Shown here one piece after another: positions 25,696 through 32,893 of a DNA stretch of 64,000 nucleotides. Position 1 is the first letter of the stretch. Each line of letters opens with the position of its first letter. The translations under genes and the position numbers were made by a program. The notes beneath the pieces are model-generated. The model did no database searches. It saw only the letters and a list, made by a program, of their open reading frames with translations, and was not told the DNA's origin. The stretch covers positions 868,001-932,000 of the forward strand of contig NZ_CP119108.1 in assembly GCF_029094505.1 (NCBI RefSeq). The letters are read 5' to 3'. This DNA is from Microbacterium horticulturae (lineage in GTDB: Bacteria > Actinomycetota > Actinomycetes > Actinomycetales > Microbacteriaceae).

Positions 25696-25755
25696 CTAGA
25701 TCGGCGCCGGCCCCTCCAGAGCCGACTCGAAATACGCATACCAACGGGTTGTCAT
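25696..25755 (-). CDS. aromatic leader peptide (19 aa)
   Basis: Short ORF reading MTTRWYAYFESALEGPAPI, ending in TAG, 102 bases before the DAHP synthase start. Codons 5-9 are Trp-Tyr-Ala-Tyr-Phe: four of the first nine residues are aromatic, covering all three end products of the pathway. AAGG lies nine bases upstream. The 3' half of the ORF pairs with the sequence after it. This is the layout of a translation-dependent attenuator; aromatic leader peptides before DAHP synthase genes are known in other actinobacteria (aroR in Corynebacterium). Confidence 0.8.
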   Translation of the reverse strand: MTTRWYAYFESALEGPAPI

Positions 25756-25807
25756 GCAGAAGACCTTACTGCATCGCGCGGGTGTCGCCGTGACGCCCCC
25801 GCTTTCG

Positions 25808-25934
25808 GTCGTCACGTATTACCGTTTCAATCGCGAAAAGTGGTCATCTGTGACGACTGAAGATCGGCGGCCTCATTGAGTCGTCACAGATGACCGTTTT
25901 GCGCGCGAGAAGTGGTCATCTGTGACGACTGAAA
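25808..25934. repeat. palindromic intergenic repeat, copy A
   Basis: About 127 bases made of two 50-base dyads. Dyad 1 (25808-25857) has arms GTCGTCAC / GTGACGAC with partly complementary interior. Dyad 2 (25879-25930) has a perfect 17-bp stem (AGTCGTCACAGATGACC and its complement) around an 18-base loop. Twenty-two bases separate the dyads. Copy B at 26701-26828 has the same layout and orientation. The two copies bracket a decayed ATPase gene and an ASCH gene. No ORF or transposase is inside. Confidence 0.85.
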
Positions 25935-25954
25935 GCGAAGTGGATGCTGCGCCC

Positions 25955-26184
25955 TCACCCCATCAGCCGCTCGAGGCCATCTGCGAGATCCGCGAGCGGT
26001 CGGCGTCCGTCGAGCTCGACGTCGGCGCCGCGGCGCAGCAACGGTTCGACCTCGGTCACGTACCGGCGGCCAGCGTCCACCCGTCATAGTCGGTGTCGAG
26101 CGTGTCATGGCCGCGGCGCCCGAGCTCCTCGAGCAGCGACGACTTGCCCGCGCCCGACATGCCGGTGATGAGGATGCGCGCCAT
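25955..26184 (-). pseudogene. decayed P-loop ATPase/kinase gene
   Basis: The N-terminal part (26184-26056) reads MARILITGMSGAGKSSLLEE with Walker A GMSGAGKSS, then GHDTLDTDYDGWTLAAGT and a stop. In the +1-shifted frame the sequence immediately continues as VTEVEPLLRRGADVELDGRR ... GLERLMG and stops at 25955, which is the normal C-terminus of this small AAA/nucleoside-kinase-like family. Intact relatives are about 180 residues; roughly 90-100 central residues are missing at the junction near 26057. So this is an internal deletion with frameshift rather than a real short gene. It abuts repeat copy A at its 3' end. Confidence 0.8.
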
Positions 26185-26206
26185 CGCCCCACCGTACAGT
26201 GGACGC

Positions 26207-26746
26207 ATGCCCGAACCGACCGACATCGCCGCGTTCTGGGCGGGGTCTCGCACGCAACGGCCGCAGCTGCCGGAGGTACTTGTCGAGGCATGGGCGTTCG
26301 GAGCGACGCCGGCGCACGCCGACGAGCTGCTCGACCTCGTGCTGCGCGGCGTGAAGACGGGCACGGCATCGTCGCTGTGGGACTACGAGGCCACCGGCGA
26401 TCCGGTGCCGCAGCCTGGGGAGTTCAGCATCATCCTCGACGGCGCCGGCGTGCCACGCGCGGTGATCGAGACCACCGACGTGCGGATCGTGTCTTTCGAT
26501 CGGGTCGACGCCGCTCACGCGTACGCTGAAGGAGAGGATGACCGTTCGCTCGACTCTTGGCGCGAGGTGCACGAGCGCTATTGGCGTGAGCATTCGGAGA
26601 ATCCCCGTGGGTTCGAACCCGACATGCCGGTCATCTGCGAGCGGTTCCGGCTGCTGCTGCCGGTCGCCGTCGCGTCGCAGCCGCCCGCTCGGCTCGTGCA
26701 GTCGTCACGGATTACCGCTTCACCGCGGAAAAACCGCATTCTGTGA
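26207..26746 (+). CDS. ASCH-domain protein
   Basis: Protein of 179 residues with the ASCH fold (PUA-like RNA-binding beta barrel): LRGVKTGTASSLWDYEATGD near residue 45 is the signature, followed by AVIETTDVRIVSFDRVDAAH and WREVHERYWRE. Members are thought to bind RNA; function here is unknown. TACAGT at 26195-26200 is six bases before ATG, so probably leaderless. The last 15 or so residues (QSSRITASPRKNRIL) are encoded by repeat copy B, which also supplies the stop codon; the native end was probably a few residues after ERFRLLLPV. Confidence 0.85.
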   Translation: MPEPTDIAAFWAGSRTQRPQLPEVLVEAWAFGATPAHADELLDLVLRGVKTGTASSLWDYEATGDPVPQPGEFSIILDGAGVPRAVIETTDVRIVSFDRVDAAHAYAEGEDDRSLDSWREVHERYWREHSENPRGFEPDMPVICERFRLLLPVAVASQPPARLVQSSRITASPRKNRIL

Positions 26747-26828
26747 CGACCGAAGATCGGGCGGCCTCATTGAGTCGTCACAGATGACGGTTCTACGCGC
26801 GAGAAATGGTCATCTGTGACGACCGAAA
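26701..26828. repeat. palindromic intergenic repeat, copy B
   Basis: Second copy of the repeat at 25808. Dyad 1 is 26701-26750 and dyad 2 is 26774-26823, each 50 bases as in copy A, with 23 bases between. The linker (GAAGATCGG ... GGCCTCATTGA) is nearly identical in both copies, and the dyad 2 stem here has one mismatch (GATGACGG). The first 46 bases overlap the end of the ASCH reading frame. Confidence 0.85.
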
Positions 26829-26898
26829 CGGGGGTGGATGCCGCGGCCCGGCGCCGCCCGTTTCGGCGGTCATCTTCTGCGACATCTCGACTCGCACC

Positions 26899-27930
26899 TC
26901 ACACGGCGTTCGCGGGCACCCACCCGAGAGCCGGCGCGACGTGCGTGGCGAACGACTCGACGATATGTACGTTGAAGTCGACCCCCATCTGCGACGGGAT
27001 CGTCAGCATCAGAGTGTCCGCGGCCTGGACCGCGGCATCCGCCTTCAGCTGTTCGATGAGCACATCCGGCTCGGCCGCATACGTCTGCCCGAACGTCGAG
27101 CGCAGTCCGTCGATGTAGCCGACGCCGCCGCGCTCCTGACTGTGTCCGAAGAACATGCGGTCCTGGTTCGTCGTGATCGGGAACACCGATCGGCTCACCG
27201 AGGTGCGCGGCGTGCCGGCGTGCCCCGCTTCGCGCCACGCATCGTGGAAGGCCTGCAGCTGCGAAGCCTGCAGCTCGTCGAACGGCATGCCGAGGTCTTC
27301 GGTCAGCAGCGTCGACGACATGAGGTTCACGCCGACCTGGCCGGCCCACACCGCGGTGTCGTGGCTGCCCGCACCCCACCAGATGCGCGAGCGCAGCCCC
27401 TCCGAGTACGGTTCGACGCGCTGCATCCCCGGCGCGCCGCCGAAGGGACTCGAGGCGTCCGCTTCGGCCATGCCCTCGCCCGAGATCGCGCGCAGAAAGA
27501 GGTCGAAGTGCTCGCGCGCGATGTCGGCGCCGCGGGGGTCCACCGATCCGGTGTAGCCGAACGCCTCATACCCGCGCACGACCGACTCGGGTGAGCCACG
27601 GCTCACGCCGAGGGCGAGCCGTCCGTCGCTGATCAGGTCGAGCGCTGCGGCCTCTTCGGCCAGGTACAGCGGGTTCTCATACCGCATGTCGATGACGCCG
27701 GTGCCCACCTCGATGTGCTGGGTCTTCGCGGCGATGGCCGCCATCAGCGGCATCGGCGACGAGTGCTGCTGGGCGAAATGATGCACGCGGAAGTAGGTGC
27801 CGTTCACCCCGAGCTCGTCCATCGCCTGTGCGAGGTCGATGGCCTGATGGAGATTGTCGCCCGCGGTCAGCTGGCGGCCGCCCCCGAGGGGACCGTAGTG
27901 ACCGAACGAGAGCGTTCCGAAGCGCTGCAT
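26899..27930 (-). CDS. LLM-class flavin-dependent oxidoreductase
   Basis: Luciferase-like monooxygenase of 343 residues with the bacterial TIM-barrel start RFGTLSFGHYGPLGGG and the blocks GTYFRVHHFAQQHSSPMPL, IEVGTGVIDMRYENPLYLAEE and ALGVSRGSPE that bind reduced flavin. Actinobacteria carry many such proteins; the substrate cannot be assigned. No flavin reductase is next to it. The protein starts MQRFGTLSF at 27930, and the 3' end lies about 70 bases from repeat copy B. Confidence 0.9.
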   Translation of the reverse strand: MQRFGTLSFGHYGPLGGGRQLTAGDNLHQAIDLAQAMDELGVNGTYFRVHHFAQQHSSPMPLMAAIAAKTQHIEVGTGVIDMRYENPLYLAEEAAALDLISDGRLALGVSRGSPESVVRGYEAFGYTGSVDPRGADIAREHFDLFLRAISGEGMAEADASSPFGGAPGMQRVEPYSEGLRSRIWWGAGSHDTAVWAGQVGVNLMSSTLLTEDLGMPFDELQASQLQAFHDAWREAGHAGTPRTSVSRSVFPITTNQDRMFFGHSQERGGVGYIDGLRSTFGQTYAAEPDVLIEQLKADAAVQAADTLMLTIPSQMGVDFNVHIVESFATHVAPALGWVPANAV

Positions 27931-28016
27931 GGTGGGTGCAACGGTACCCGTGCGCGGTCTATTCCGGTGAATGGATGCCGCGGCCGCTGGTCTCTCGCCA
28001 TCACTACCCTGGACCC

Positions 28017-28736
28017 ATGCCCCTGCTGGCCGCGTTCATCGCCGTGATCCTGCTGAACGTGTACGCCGCCGTCCTGATCTGGCTTCGCGCCGTCGTCTAC
28101 CGGGTCGCGCTGTACCGGCCGATGCTTCTGAACATCGTTCTGTCGTTCGTGCCCGTGGTGGTGGCGGTGCTCGGCATCATCGGACTGCTGCTCATCGGCA
28201 CAGCGGGAAGCCTCGTGAACGCCCCGTCGGTCGTGAGCACCATCCTGTGGGTGTATCTGATCGTGGGCACGATCGCCTGGATCCTGTTCTTTCCGAACGC
28301 GATCTACCTCATCACCGAGCTGAACTTCAGCCATCGTCGGGAAGACGACCCGGTGCCGCTGTGGTTCGACATCGTGCAGACTCTCACCCTCACGCTCTCG
28401 GGCATCGCGAACGCCGTGCTGAGCATGGGCGTCATGGAGTTCGCGTTCACGACCGTCATCCTCGATCCGGCGCACGGCACGCCGGTGCTCAGCTGGGTGT
28501 TCGCGGGCGTGGTCATCGTGCTGGGCGCCGTCGGCGTGTACTTCGGGCGCTACCTGCGCTTCAACAGCTGGGACGTAAGACATCCGATCGGGATGCTGCG
28601 CAAGCTGCGCGCGCACTTCGCGATCAAGGGCAAGGCGCTCGAGGCGTTCGGCTTCGTGCTCACGCACGCCGTGCTGATAGCGCTCGTCTTCGTGCCGCTC
28701 TACCTGCTCGCCTACGCGGCGCTGCGCGCGGGCTGA
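28017..28736 (+). CDS. DUF1361 membrane protein
   Basis: Integral membrane protein of 239 residues with six or seven helices. The segment FFPNAIYLITELNFSHRR near residue 90 is the DUF1361 hallmark, as is the later YFGRYLRFNSWDV. Function unknown for the family. TACCCT at 28005-28010 is six bases before the ATG, indicating a leaderless start. Its last 25 bases overlap the convergent DUF3054 gene. Confidence 0.86.
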   Translation: MPLLAAFIAVILLNVYAAVLIWLRAVVYRVALYRPMLLNIVLSFVPVVVAVLGIIGLLLIGTAGSLVNAPSVVSTILWVYLIVGTIAWILFFPNAIYLITELNFSHRREDDPVPLWFDIVQTLTLTLSGIANAVLSMGVMEFAFTTVILDPAHGTPVLSWVFAGVVIVLGAVGVYFGRYLRFNSWDVRHPIGMLRKLRAHFAIKGKALEAFGFVLTHAVLIALVFVPLYLLAYAALRAG

Positions 28737-29107
28737 CGGCGGCGTCTGACCAGCGTCGCGACCACGCGCCAGCCGACGAGCGTCAGCAGCAGGAACACGC
28801 TCGCCACGATGATGAACGGGACCGCGGTGCCCTGACCACTGACCACGCGCAGCAGCATCCCGCCGGCGACCGTCACCGCCCACAGGGGCAGGCCGATGCG
28901 CACCGGCCGTACCGGCGCGCGCCAGGCGAACAGCGCCGTCCACCCCACCAGCAGTGCGACCAGGAACGGCCAGGTCGTCGTCGCGATGCCGCCCAGGCTC
29001 AGCGCTTCGCCATGGCTGGCGCGGCCGATGATCGCGAACACGACGACGATGACGATGTCGGCGACGAGCGGCCAGACGGCGCGGGAGGGGCGGAGCTGAT
29101 TCGGCAT
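28712..29107 (-). CDS. DUF3054 membrane protein
   Basis: Small membrane protein of 131 residues with four helices (VWPLVADIVIVVVFAIIGRA, WPFLVALLVGWTALFAW, GLPLWAVTVAGGMLLRVV, FIIVASVFLLLTLVGW). The motif FAIIGRASHGE near residue 25 and the GLPLWAVTVAGGMLLR block are typical of DUF3054, an actinobacterial family of unknown function. It ends inside the end of the convergent DUF1361 gene. Confidence 0.85.
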   Translation of the reverse strand: MPNQLRPSRAVWPLVADIVIVVVFAIIGRASHGEALSLGGIATTTWPFLVALLVGWTALFAWRAPVRPVRIGLPLWAVTVAGGMLLRVVSGQGTAVPFIIVASVFLLLTLVGWRVVATLVRRRRQPARSAA

Positions 29108-29185
29108 CTGACCATTGTCTCAGGCTGCGGCAGGGCCCGATCCTCGCAAGGATGCGAGAGGGCCGCGCCTCGTAGGCTGAAGAGC

Positions 29186-29704
29186 ATGGCGCCAACCGCA
29201 GCATCCCGAACCCTCTCCGCCGACGCTCTGCTCCGCGAGGCGGGGCCCGGAGATGAGCCGGGCATCCTCGCATGCATCCGGGCGCTCGCCGAGTACGAGC
29301 GCGAGCCCGATGCCGTCGAGAACACCGTCGACATGCTCGCCGAGACGCTGTTCGGCGACGATTCGCACGCGTTCGCCCACGTCATCGAGCGAGAGGGTCG
29401 TATCGTCGGGATCGCTCTGTGGTTCCTCACCTATTCGACGTGGACGGGCCGTCACGGCATCTGGCTCGAGGACCTGTTCGTATACGAGACTGAGCGCGGA
29501 CGCGGCTACGGCAAGGCGCTGATCGCCGCCCTCGCCGCGGTGTGCGCGGACCGGGGATACTCGCGCCTGGAGTGGACGGTGCTCGACTGGAATGAGCCGT
29601 CGATAGCTTTCTACCGTGCGCTCGGCGCCGAGCCGATGGACGAGTGGACGACGCAGCGACTCAGTGGCGGCGCCTTGAAGAAGGTCGCGGCGCTGGCGTC
29701 GTGA
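29186..29704 (+). CDS. GNAT-family N-acetyltransferase (diamine-acetyltransferase-like)
   Basis: Protein of 172 residues. LREAGPGDEPGILACIRALAEYE at the N-terminus, FLTYSTWTGRHGIWLEDLFV (substrate-side motif), ERGRGYGKALIAAL (motif A) and WNEPSIAFYRALGAEPMDEW match the spermidine/thialysine acetyltransferase group of GNATs. Polyamine or lysine-analogue acetylation is plausible but not shown. TAGGCT at 29173-29178 is seven bases before ATG 29186; longer readings upstream have no support. Confidence 0.86.
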   Translation: MAPTAASRTLSADALLREAGPGDEPGILACIRALAEYEREPDAVENTVDMLAETLFGDDSHAFAHVIEREGRIVGIALWFLTYSTWTGRHGIWLEDLFVYETERGRGYGKALIAALAAVCADRGYSRLEWTVLDWNEPSIAFYRALGAEPMDEWTTQRLSGGALKKVAALAS

Positions 29705-29764
29705 GCGGGCCGCCGCGGCATCCGGCTCTTTCCGACGTCGGAGGTGCGCAGTACTGTCGACCGC

Positions 29765-30847
29765 GTGGTGCATGAGCTGACACGCGACCAGGCGCGGCGC
29801 ATCGCGGTGCGCGCGCAACTGCTCGATGCTGACCGCCCCGGCGACGTCGTCGAGGTCGCCGAGCAGCTCGGGTATCTCAAGATCGACCCGACCGCGGTGA
29901 TCGCCCCGTGTGAGCACACGACGCTGTTCAGCCGCATCGGCTGGTCGTACGAGGCCGGCCAGCTGAAGAAGGCGGTCGAAGACGATCGGCTGCTCTTCGA
30001 GTTCGACGGCACCTTTCGGCCGACGAGCCTCTTGCCGCTCATGCTGCCCGAGATGCGGCAGTGGCCGCGCCACGAGAAGTCGCGAGCGTGGATGGATGCC
30101 AACGCCTCCTTCGCGCGCGAGGTCGTCGCGCGACTGCGCGCGGAGGGGCCGCTGCGGGCCGAGCAGATTCCCGACACGGCTGCCGTCGAGCGTGAGTCGG
30201 CCGACGGCTGGTACGGACCGAACCAGGTGCCGCGCATGCTCGAGGCGCTGAGCAGGCAAGGCGTCGTCGCCGTCACCCGCCGCGAGGGGCGCATGCGGGT
30301 GTGGGATCTCGCAGAGCGCGTGTTCCCGCAGGATCTGCCCGCCTACCCCGACGAGGAGGCCGCCAGGATGCTGCGCGAACGCCGCCTGCAGGCGCACGGC
30401 ATCGCGAAAGAGAACTCCCCGTGGACGCGCGTCGGTGACGCCGGCGAGCCCGCTCGCGTGGAGGGCTCGAAGTGGAAGTGGCGGGTCGACCCGGAGGCGC
30501 TCGCGCATGCGGATGACGAGGTCGACGGGCGGGTGGCCTTCCTGAACCCGTATGACGGCATGATCGCTGACCGGCCGCGCATCAAGGAGGTGTTCGGGTT
30601 CGAGTACGTGCTCGAGCAGTTCAAACCCAAGGCACAGCGCCTCTACGGATACTTCGCCCACCCCATTTTGATGGGCGACCGTTTCGTCGGCCTGCTCGAC
30701 GCGACCGTCGACAAGAAGCAGGAGGTGCTGCGCGTCGATGCCATCCACGAGCTGCTGCCCTTCGAGCCTGAGGAGTACGAGATGGTGCGCGCAGAGCTCG
30801 ACGAACTCGCCGAATGGCTGGGGCTGCCGATCGCCGAGGGGAGATGA
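29765..30847 (+). CDS. HTH_42 / YcaQ-AlkX-like winged-helix protein
   Basis: Protein of 360 residues in the family (former DUF1006) that includes E. coli YcaQ/AlkX and Streptomyces AlkZ, DNA glycosylases acting on crosslinks and bulky lesions. Family marks are LTRDQARRIAVRAQLL at the N-terminus, LLFEFDGTFRPTSLLPLMLP and AFLNPYDGMIADRPRIKEVF-like near residue 265. The catalytic motif position (Q-x-D or Q-x-Q in characterised members) reads KID in LGYLKIDPTAVIA near residue 37, so Gln is replaced by Lys. GTG 29765 is preceded by TACTGT at seven bases. DNA-repair function is inferred. Confidence 0.82.
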   Translation: MVHELTRDQARRIAVRAQLLDADRPGDVVEVAEQLGYLKIDPTAVIAPCEHTTLFSRIGWSYEAGQLKKAVEDDRLLFEFDGTFRPTSLLPLMLPEMRQWPRHEKSRAWMDANASFAREVVARLRAEGPLRAEQIPDTAAVERESADGWYGPNQVPRMLEALSRQGVVAVTRREGRMRVWDLAERVFPQDLPAYPDEEAARMLRERRLQAHGIAKENSPWTRVGDAGEPARVEGSKWKWRVDPEALAHADDEVDGRVAFLNPYDGMIADRPRIKEVFGFEYVLEQFKPKAQRLYGYFAHPILMGDRFVGLLDATVDKKQEVLRVDAIHELLPFEPEEYEMVRAELDELAEWLGLPIAEGR

Positions 30848-30910
30848 ACCCCGGGTCGCAGTCCTAGACTGCCGACGTGCGCGCCATGCGCTCGAGATGG
30901 AGGAGAGACG

Positions 30911-31972
30911 ATGCAGCTGGGAATGATCGGACTCGGACGGATGGGCGCGAACATCGTGCGCCGTCTGATGCGCGACGGACACGAGTGCGTCGTGTTCGAC
31001 ACCAACAAGGACGCGATCGCCGCCCTCGTCGACGAGGGCGCTGTGGGTGCTGTGACGCTCGAGGAGATGGCCGAGAAGCTGACCGTCCCGCGTGCGGTGT
31101 GGGTGATGGTTCCGGCATCCATCACCGGAAAGGTCGTCGACCAGCTCGCCGACGTCTTCGACGAAGGCGACGCGATCATCGACGGCGGCAACTCCAACTA
31201 CCGCGACGATGTGCGCCGGGCCGCGGCGCTGGCCGACCGCGGCATCGACTACATCGACGCCGGCACCTCGGGCGGCGTGTTCGGACTCGAGCGGGGCTAC
31301 TGCCTCATGATCGGGGGGCCGGATGCCGCGGTCACGCGCCTCGAACCGATCTTCAAGACCATCGCGCCCGGGCCGGGCGAGATCGAGCGCACCCCGGGTC
31401 GTGACGGTGACTTCGCGCCGGAGGAGCAGGGATACCTGCACTGCGGGCCGAGCGGTGCCGGGCACTTCGTGAAGATGGTGCACAACGGTATCGAGTACGG
31501 CATCATGGCGGCTCTGGCCGAAGGACTGAACATCCTGCAGAACGCCGACGCCGGCACCCGCGAGGCCGAGCATTCGGCTGAGATCGCGCCGCTGGAAGAG
31601 CCCGAGTACTACAAGTTCACGATCGACACCCCCAAGGTCGCCGAGCTGTGGCGCCGGGGTTCGGTGATCTCGTCGTGGCTGCTCGACCTGACCGCTGCGG
31701 CGCTGGAAGAGAACCACGACCTGCACGGCCTGGCCGGCCGGGTCTCGGACTCGGGCGAGGGACGCTGGACGGTCAAGGCCGCCGTGGATGTGGGCGTGCC
31801 GGCACCGGTGCTGGCGGCATCCCTCTTCGAACGCTTCGCATCGCGTGACGAAGACCACTACGCCAACCAGTTGCTCTCGGCGATGCGGCTGCAGTTCGGG
31901 GGGCACAAGGAACTCCCCACGGGCGACGTGCTCGAGGCCGGTGGGCGCAAGGCAGAGCACGAGCAGGGGTGA
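30911..31972 (+). CDS. gnd: 6-phosphogluconate dehydrogenase, decarboxylating
   Basis: Oxidises 6-phosphogluconate to ribulose 5-phosphate in the pentose phosphate pathway. At 353 residues it is the short, GndA-like form (often NAD-dependent) rather than the 470-residue form. The cofactor motif [12 protein letters not shown] is at residues 7-18; [19 protein letters not shown] and [19 protein letters not shown] carry substrate and catalytic residues. GGAGAGACG precedes ATG 30911. A TAGACT box near 30866 could be the promoter. The downstream phosphatase gene overlaps or abuts it, indicating an operon. Confidence 0.93.
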   Translation: MQLGMIGLGRMGANIVRRLMRDGHECVVFDTNKDAIAALVDEGAVGAVTLEEMAEKLTVPRAVWVMVPASITGKVVDQLADVFDEGDAIIDGGNSNYRDDVRRAAALADRGIDYIDAGTSGGVFGLERGYCLMIGGPDAAVTRLEPIFKTIAPGPGEIERTPGRDGDFAPEEQGYLHCGPSGAGHFVKMVHNGIEYGIMAALAEGLNILQNADAGTREAEHSAEIAPLEEPEYYKFTIDTPKVAELWRRGSVISSWLLDLTAAALEENHDLHGLAGRVSDSGEGRWTVKAAVDVGVPAPVLAASLFERFASRDEDHYANQLLSAMRLQFGGHKELPTGDVLEAGGRKAEHEQG

Positions 31973-31974
31973 GC

Positions 31975-32745
31975 ATGGACCTGGAGCGGGCGCGGCATCT
32001 CGCTGTAGAGCTCGCGCGGGACGCCGGTGATTTCGCCGTCGAAGAGCGCAACCGCGCCGAGGTCGAGTTGAAGGGCGAGTGCGGCGACGTGGTCACCTAC
32101 GTCGACCGCGAGTGCGAGCGGCGCATCGTCGAGAAGATCCGCGCGCAGTACCCGACTCATGCGATCCTCGGCGAGGAGACGGGCATGCACGGCCCGCCCG
32201 ATGCGGAGTACCGCTGGCTGATCGACCCCCTCGACGGCACGAACAACTACGTGCTCGGCATCGACTACTTCGGCGCGTGCGTGACGCTGTGCCACGACGA
32301 CGATCCCGTTGTGGCGGTGATGCACAACTCGACGGCACGCCACACGTATTCGGCGAGCGTCGGCTCGGGAACCCTGGTCGACGAGCATCCCATCGCGATG
32401 CCGGAGCCGGGTCCGCTCGACGAGGCCACCGTCGCCTGGACGCAGGGGTATCGCACGTCCGCGTACGACAAAGAGCGCAACGCGGCCTTCGCCGCTCTCG
32501 AATACCGCGCGCGGCGTGTGCTGCGCACATGGTGCCCGGCTGTCGACTGGGGGCTGATCATCAGCGGCACCGTCGCGGGCATGGTCGCATACCGGTCGGA
32601 GCAGTGGGACCGGATCGGCGGGATGCTGCTGGCCCGTGAGGCGGGCGCGGCCGTGCGCACCCTCGACCGATGGACGGTCGCCGCGCACCCGTTGCTCATC
32701 GACGAGCTTGTGGAGGTGCTGGGCATCGGACGGGATGTCGCGTGA
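31975..32745 (+). CDS. inositol-monophosphatase-family protein
   Basis: Magnesium-dependent phosphatase of 256 residues. The metal sites are ILGEETG and DPLDGTNNYV (residues about 60-85), and the C-terminal WDRIGGMLLAREAGA matches the family WDxxxG motif. It may act on inositol phosphate, histidinol phosphate or another sugar phosphate. ATG 31975 has CAGGGG at about seven bases; a GTG at 31969 overlapping the gnd stop is possible. Its close coupling with gnd suggests cotranscription. Confidence 0.85.
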   Translation: MDLERARHLAVELARDAGDFAVEERNRAEVELKGECGDVVTYVDRECERRIVEKIRAQYPTHAILGEETGMHGPPDAEYRWLIDPLDGTNNYVLGIDYFGACVTLCHDDDPVVAVMHNSTARHTYSASVGSGTLVDEHPIAMPEPGPLDEATVAWTQGYRTSAYDKERNAAFAALEYRARRVLRTWCPAVDWGLIISGTVAGMVAYRSEQWDRIGGMLLAREAGAAVRTLDRWTVAAHPLLIDELVEVLGIGRDVA

Positions 32746-32780
32746 CGCGCTTGGCGATCGACGCCGGCGCGGTGAGGTGG

Positions 32781-32865
32781 CGGAGGATGGGGGATTCGAA
32801 CCCCCGAGGGCTTGCACCCAACACGCTTTCCAAGCGTGCGCCATAGGCCACTAGGCGAATCCTCC
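32781..32865 (-). tRNA. tRNA-Ser (GGA)
   Basis: Acceptor stem GGAGGAT / ATCCTCC, anticodon loop TTGGAAA giving anticodon GGA (reads UCC and UCU), a long variable arm typical of serine tRNA, T-loop GGTTCGAATC, and discriminator G. CCA is encoded at 32778-32780. It lies between the convergent phosphatase gene and the end of the tgpA-like operon. Confidence 0.96.
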
Positions 32866-32893
32866 GGGTGGCCCCGAGGGGCCGCAGACCATC

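Noticed and set aside
25808..26828. CRISPR array
   Set aside because: Only two long units separated by gene-containing DNA, each an inverted repeat pair; no short repeat-spacer series and no cas genes.
25808..26828. Insertion sequence or transposon bounded by the repeats
   Set aside because: The repeats are in direct orientation, the enclosed genes are not transposase-like and no target duplication was seen.
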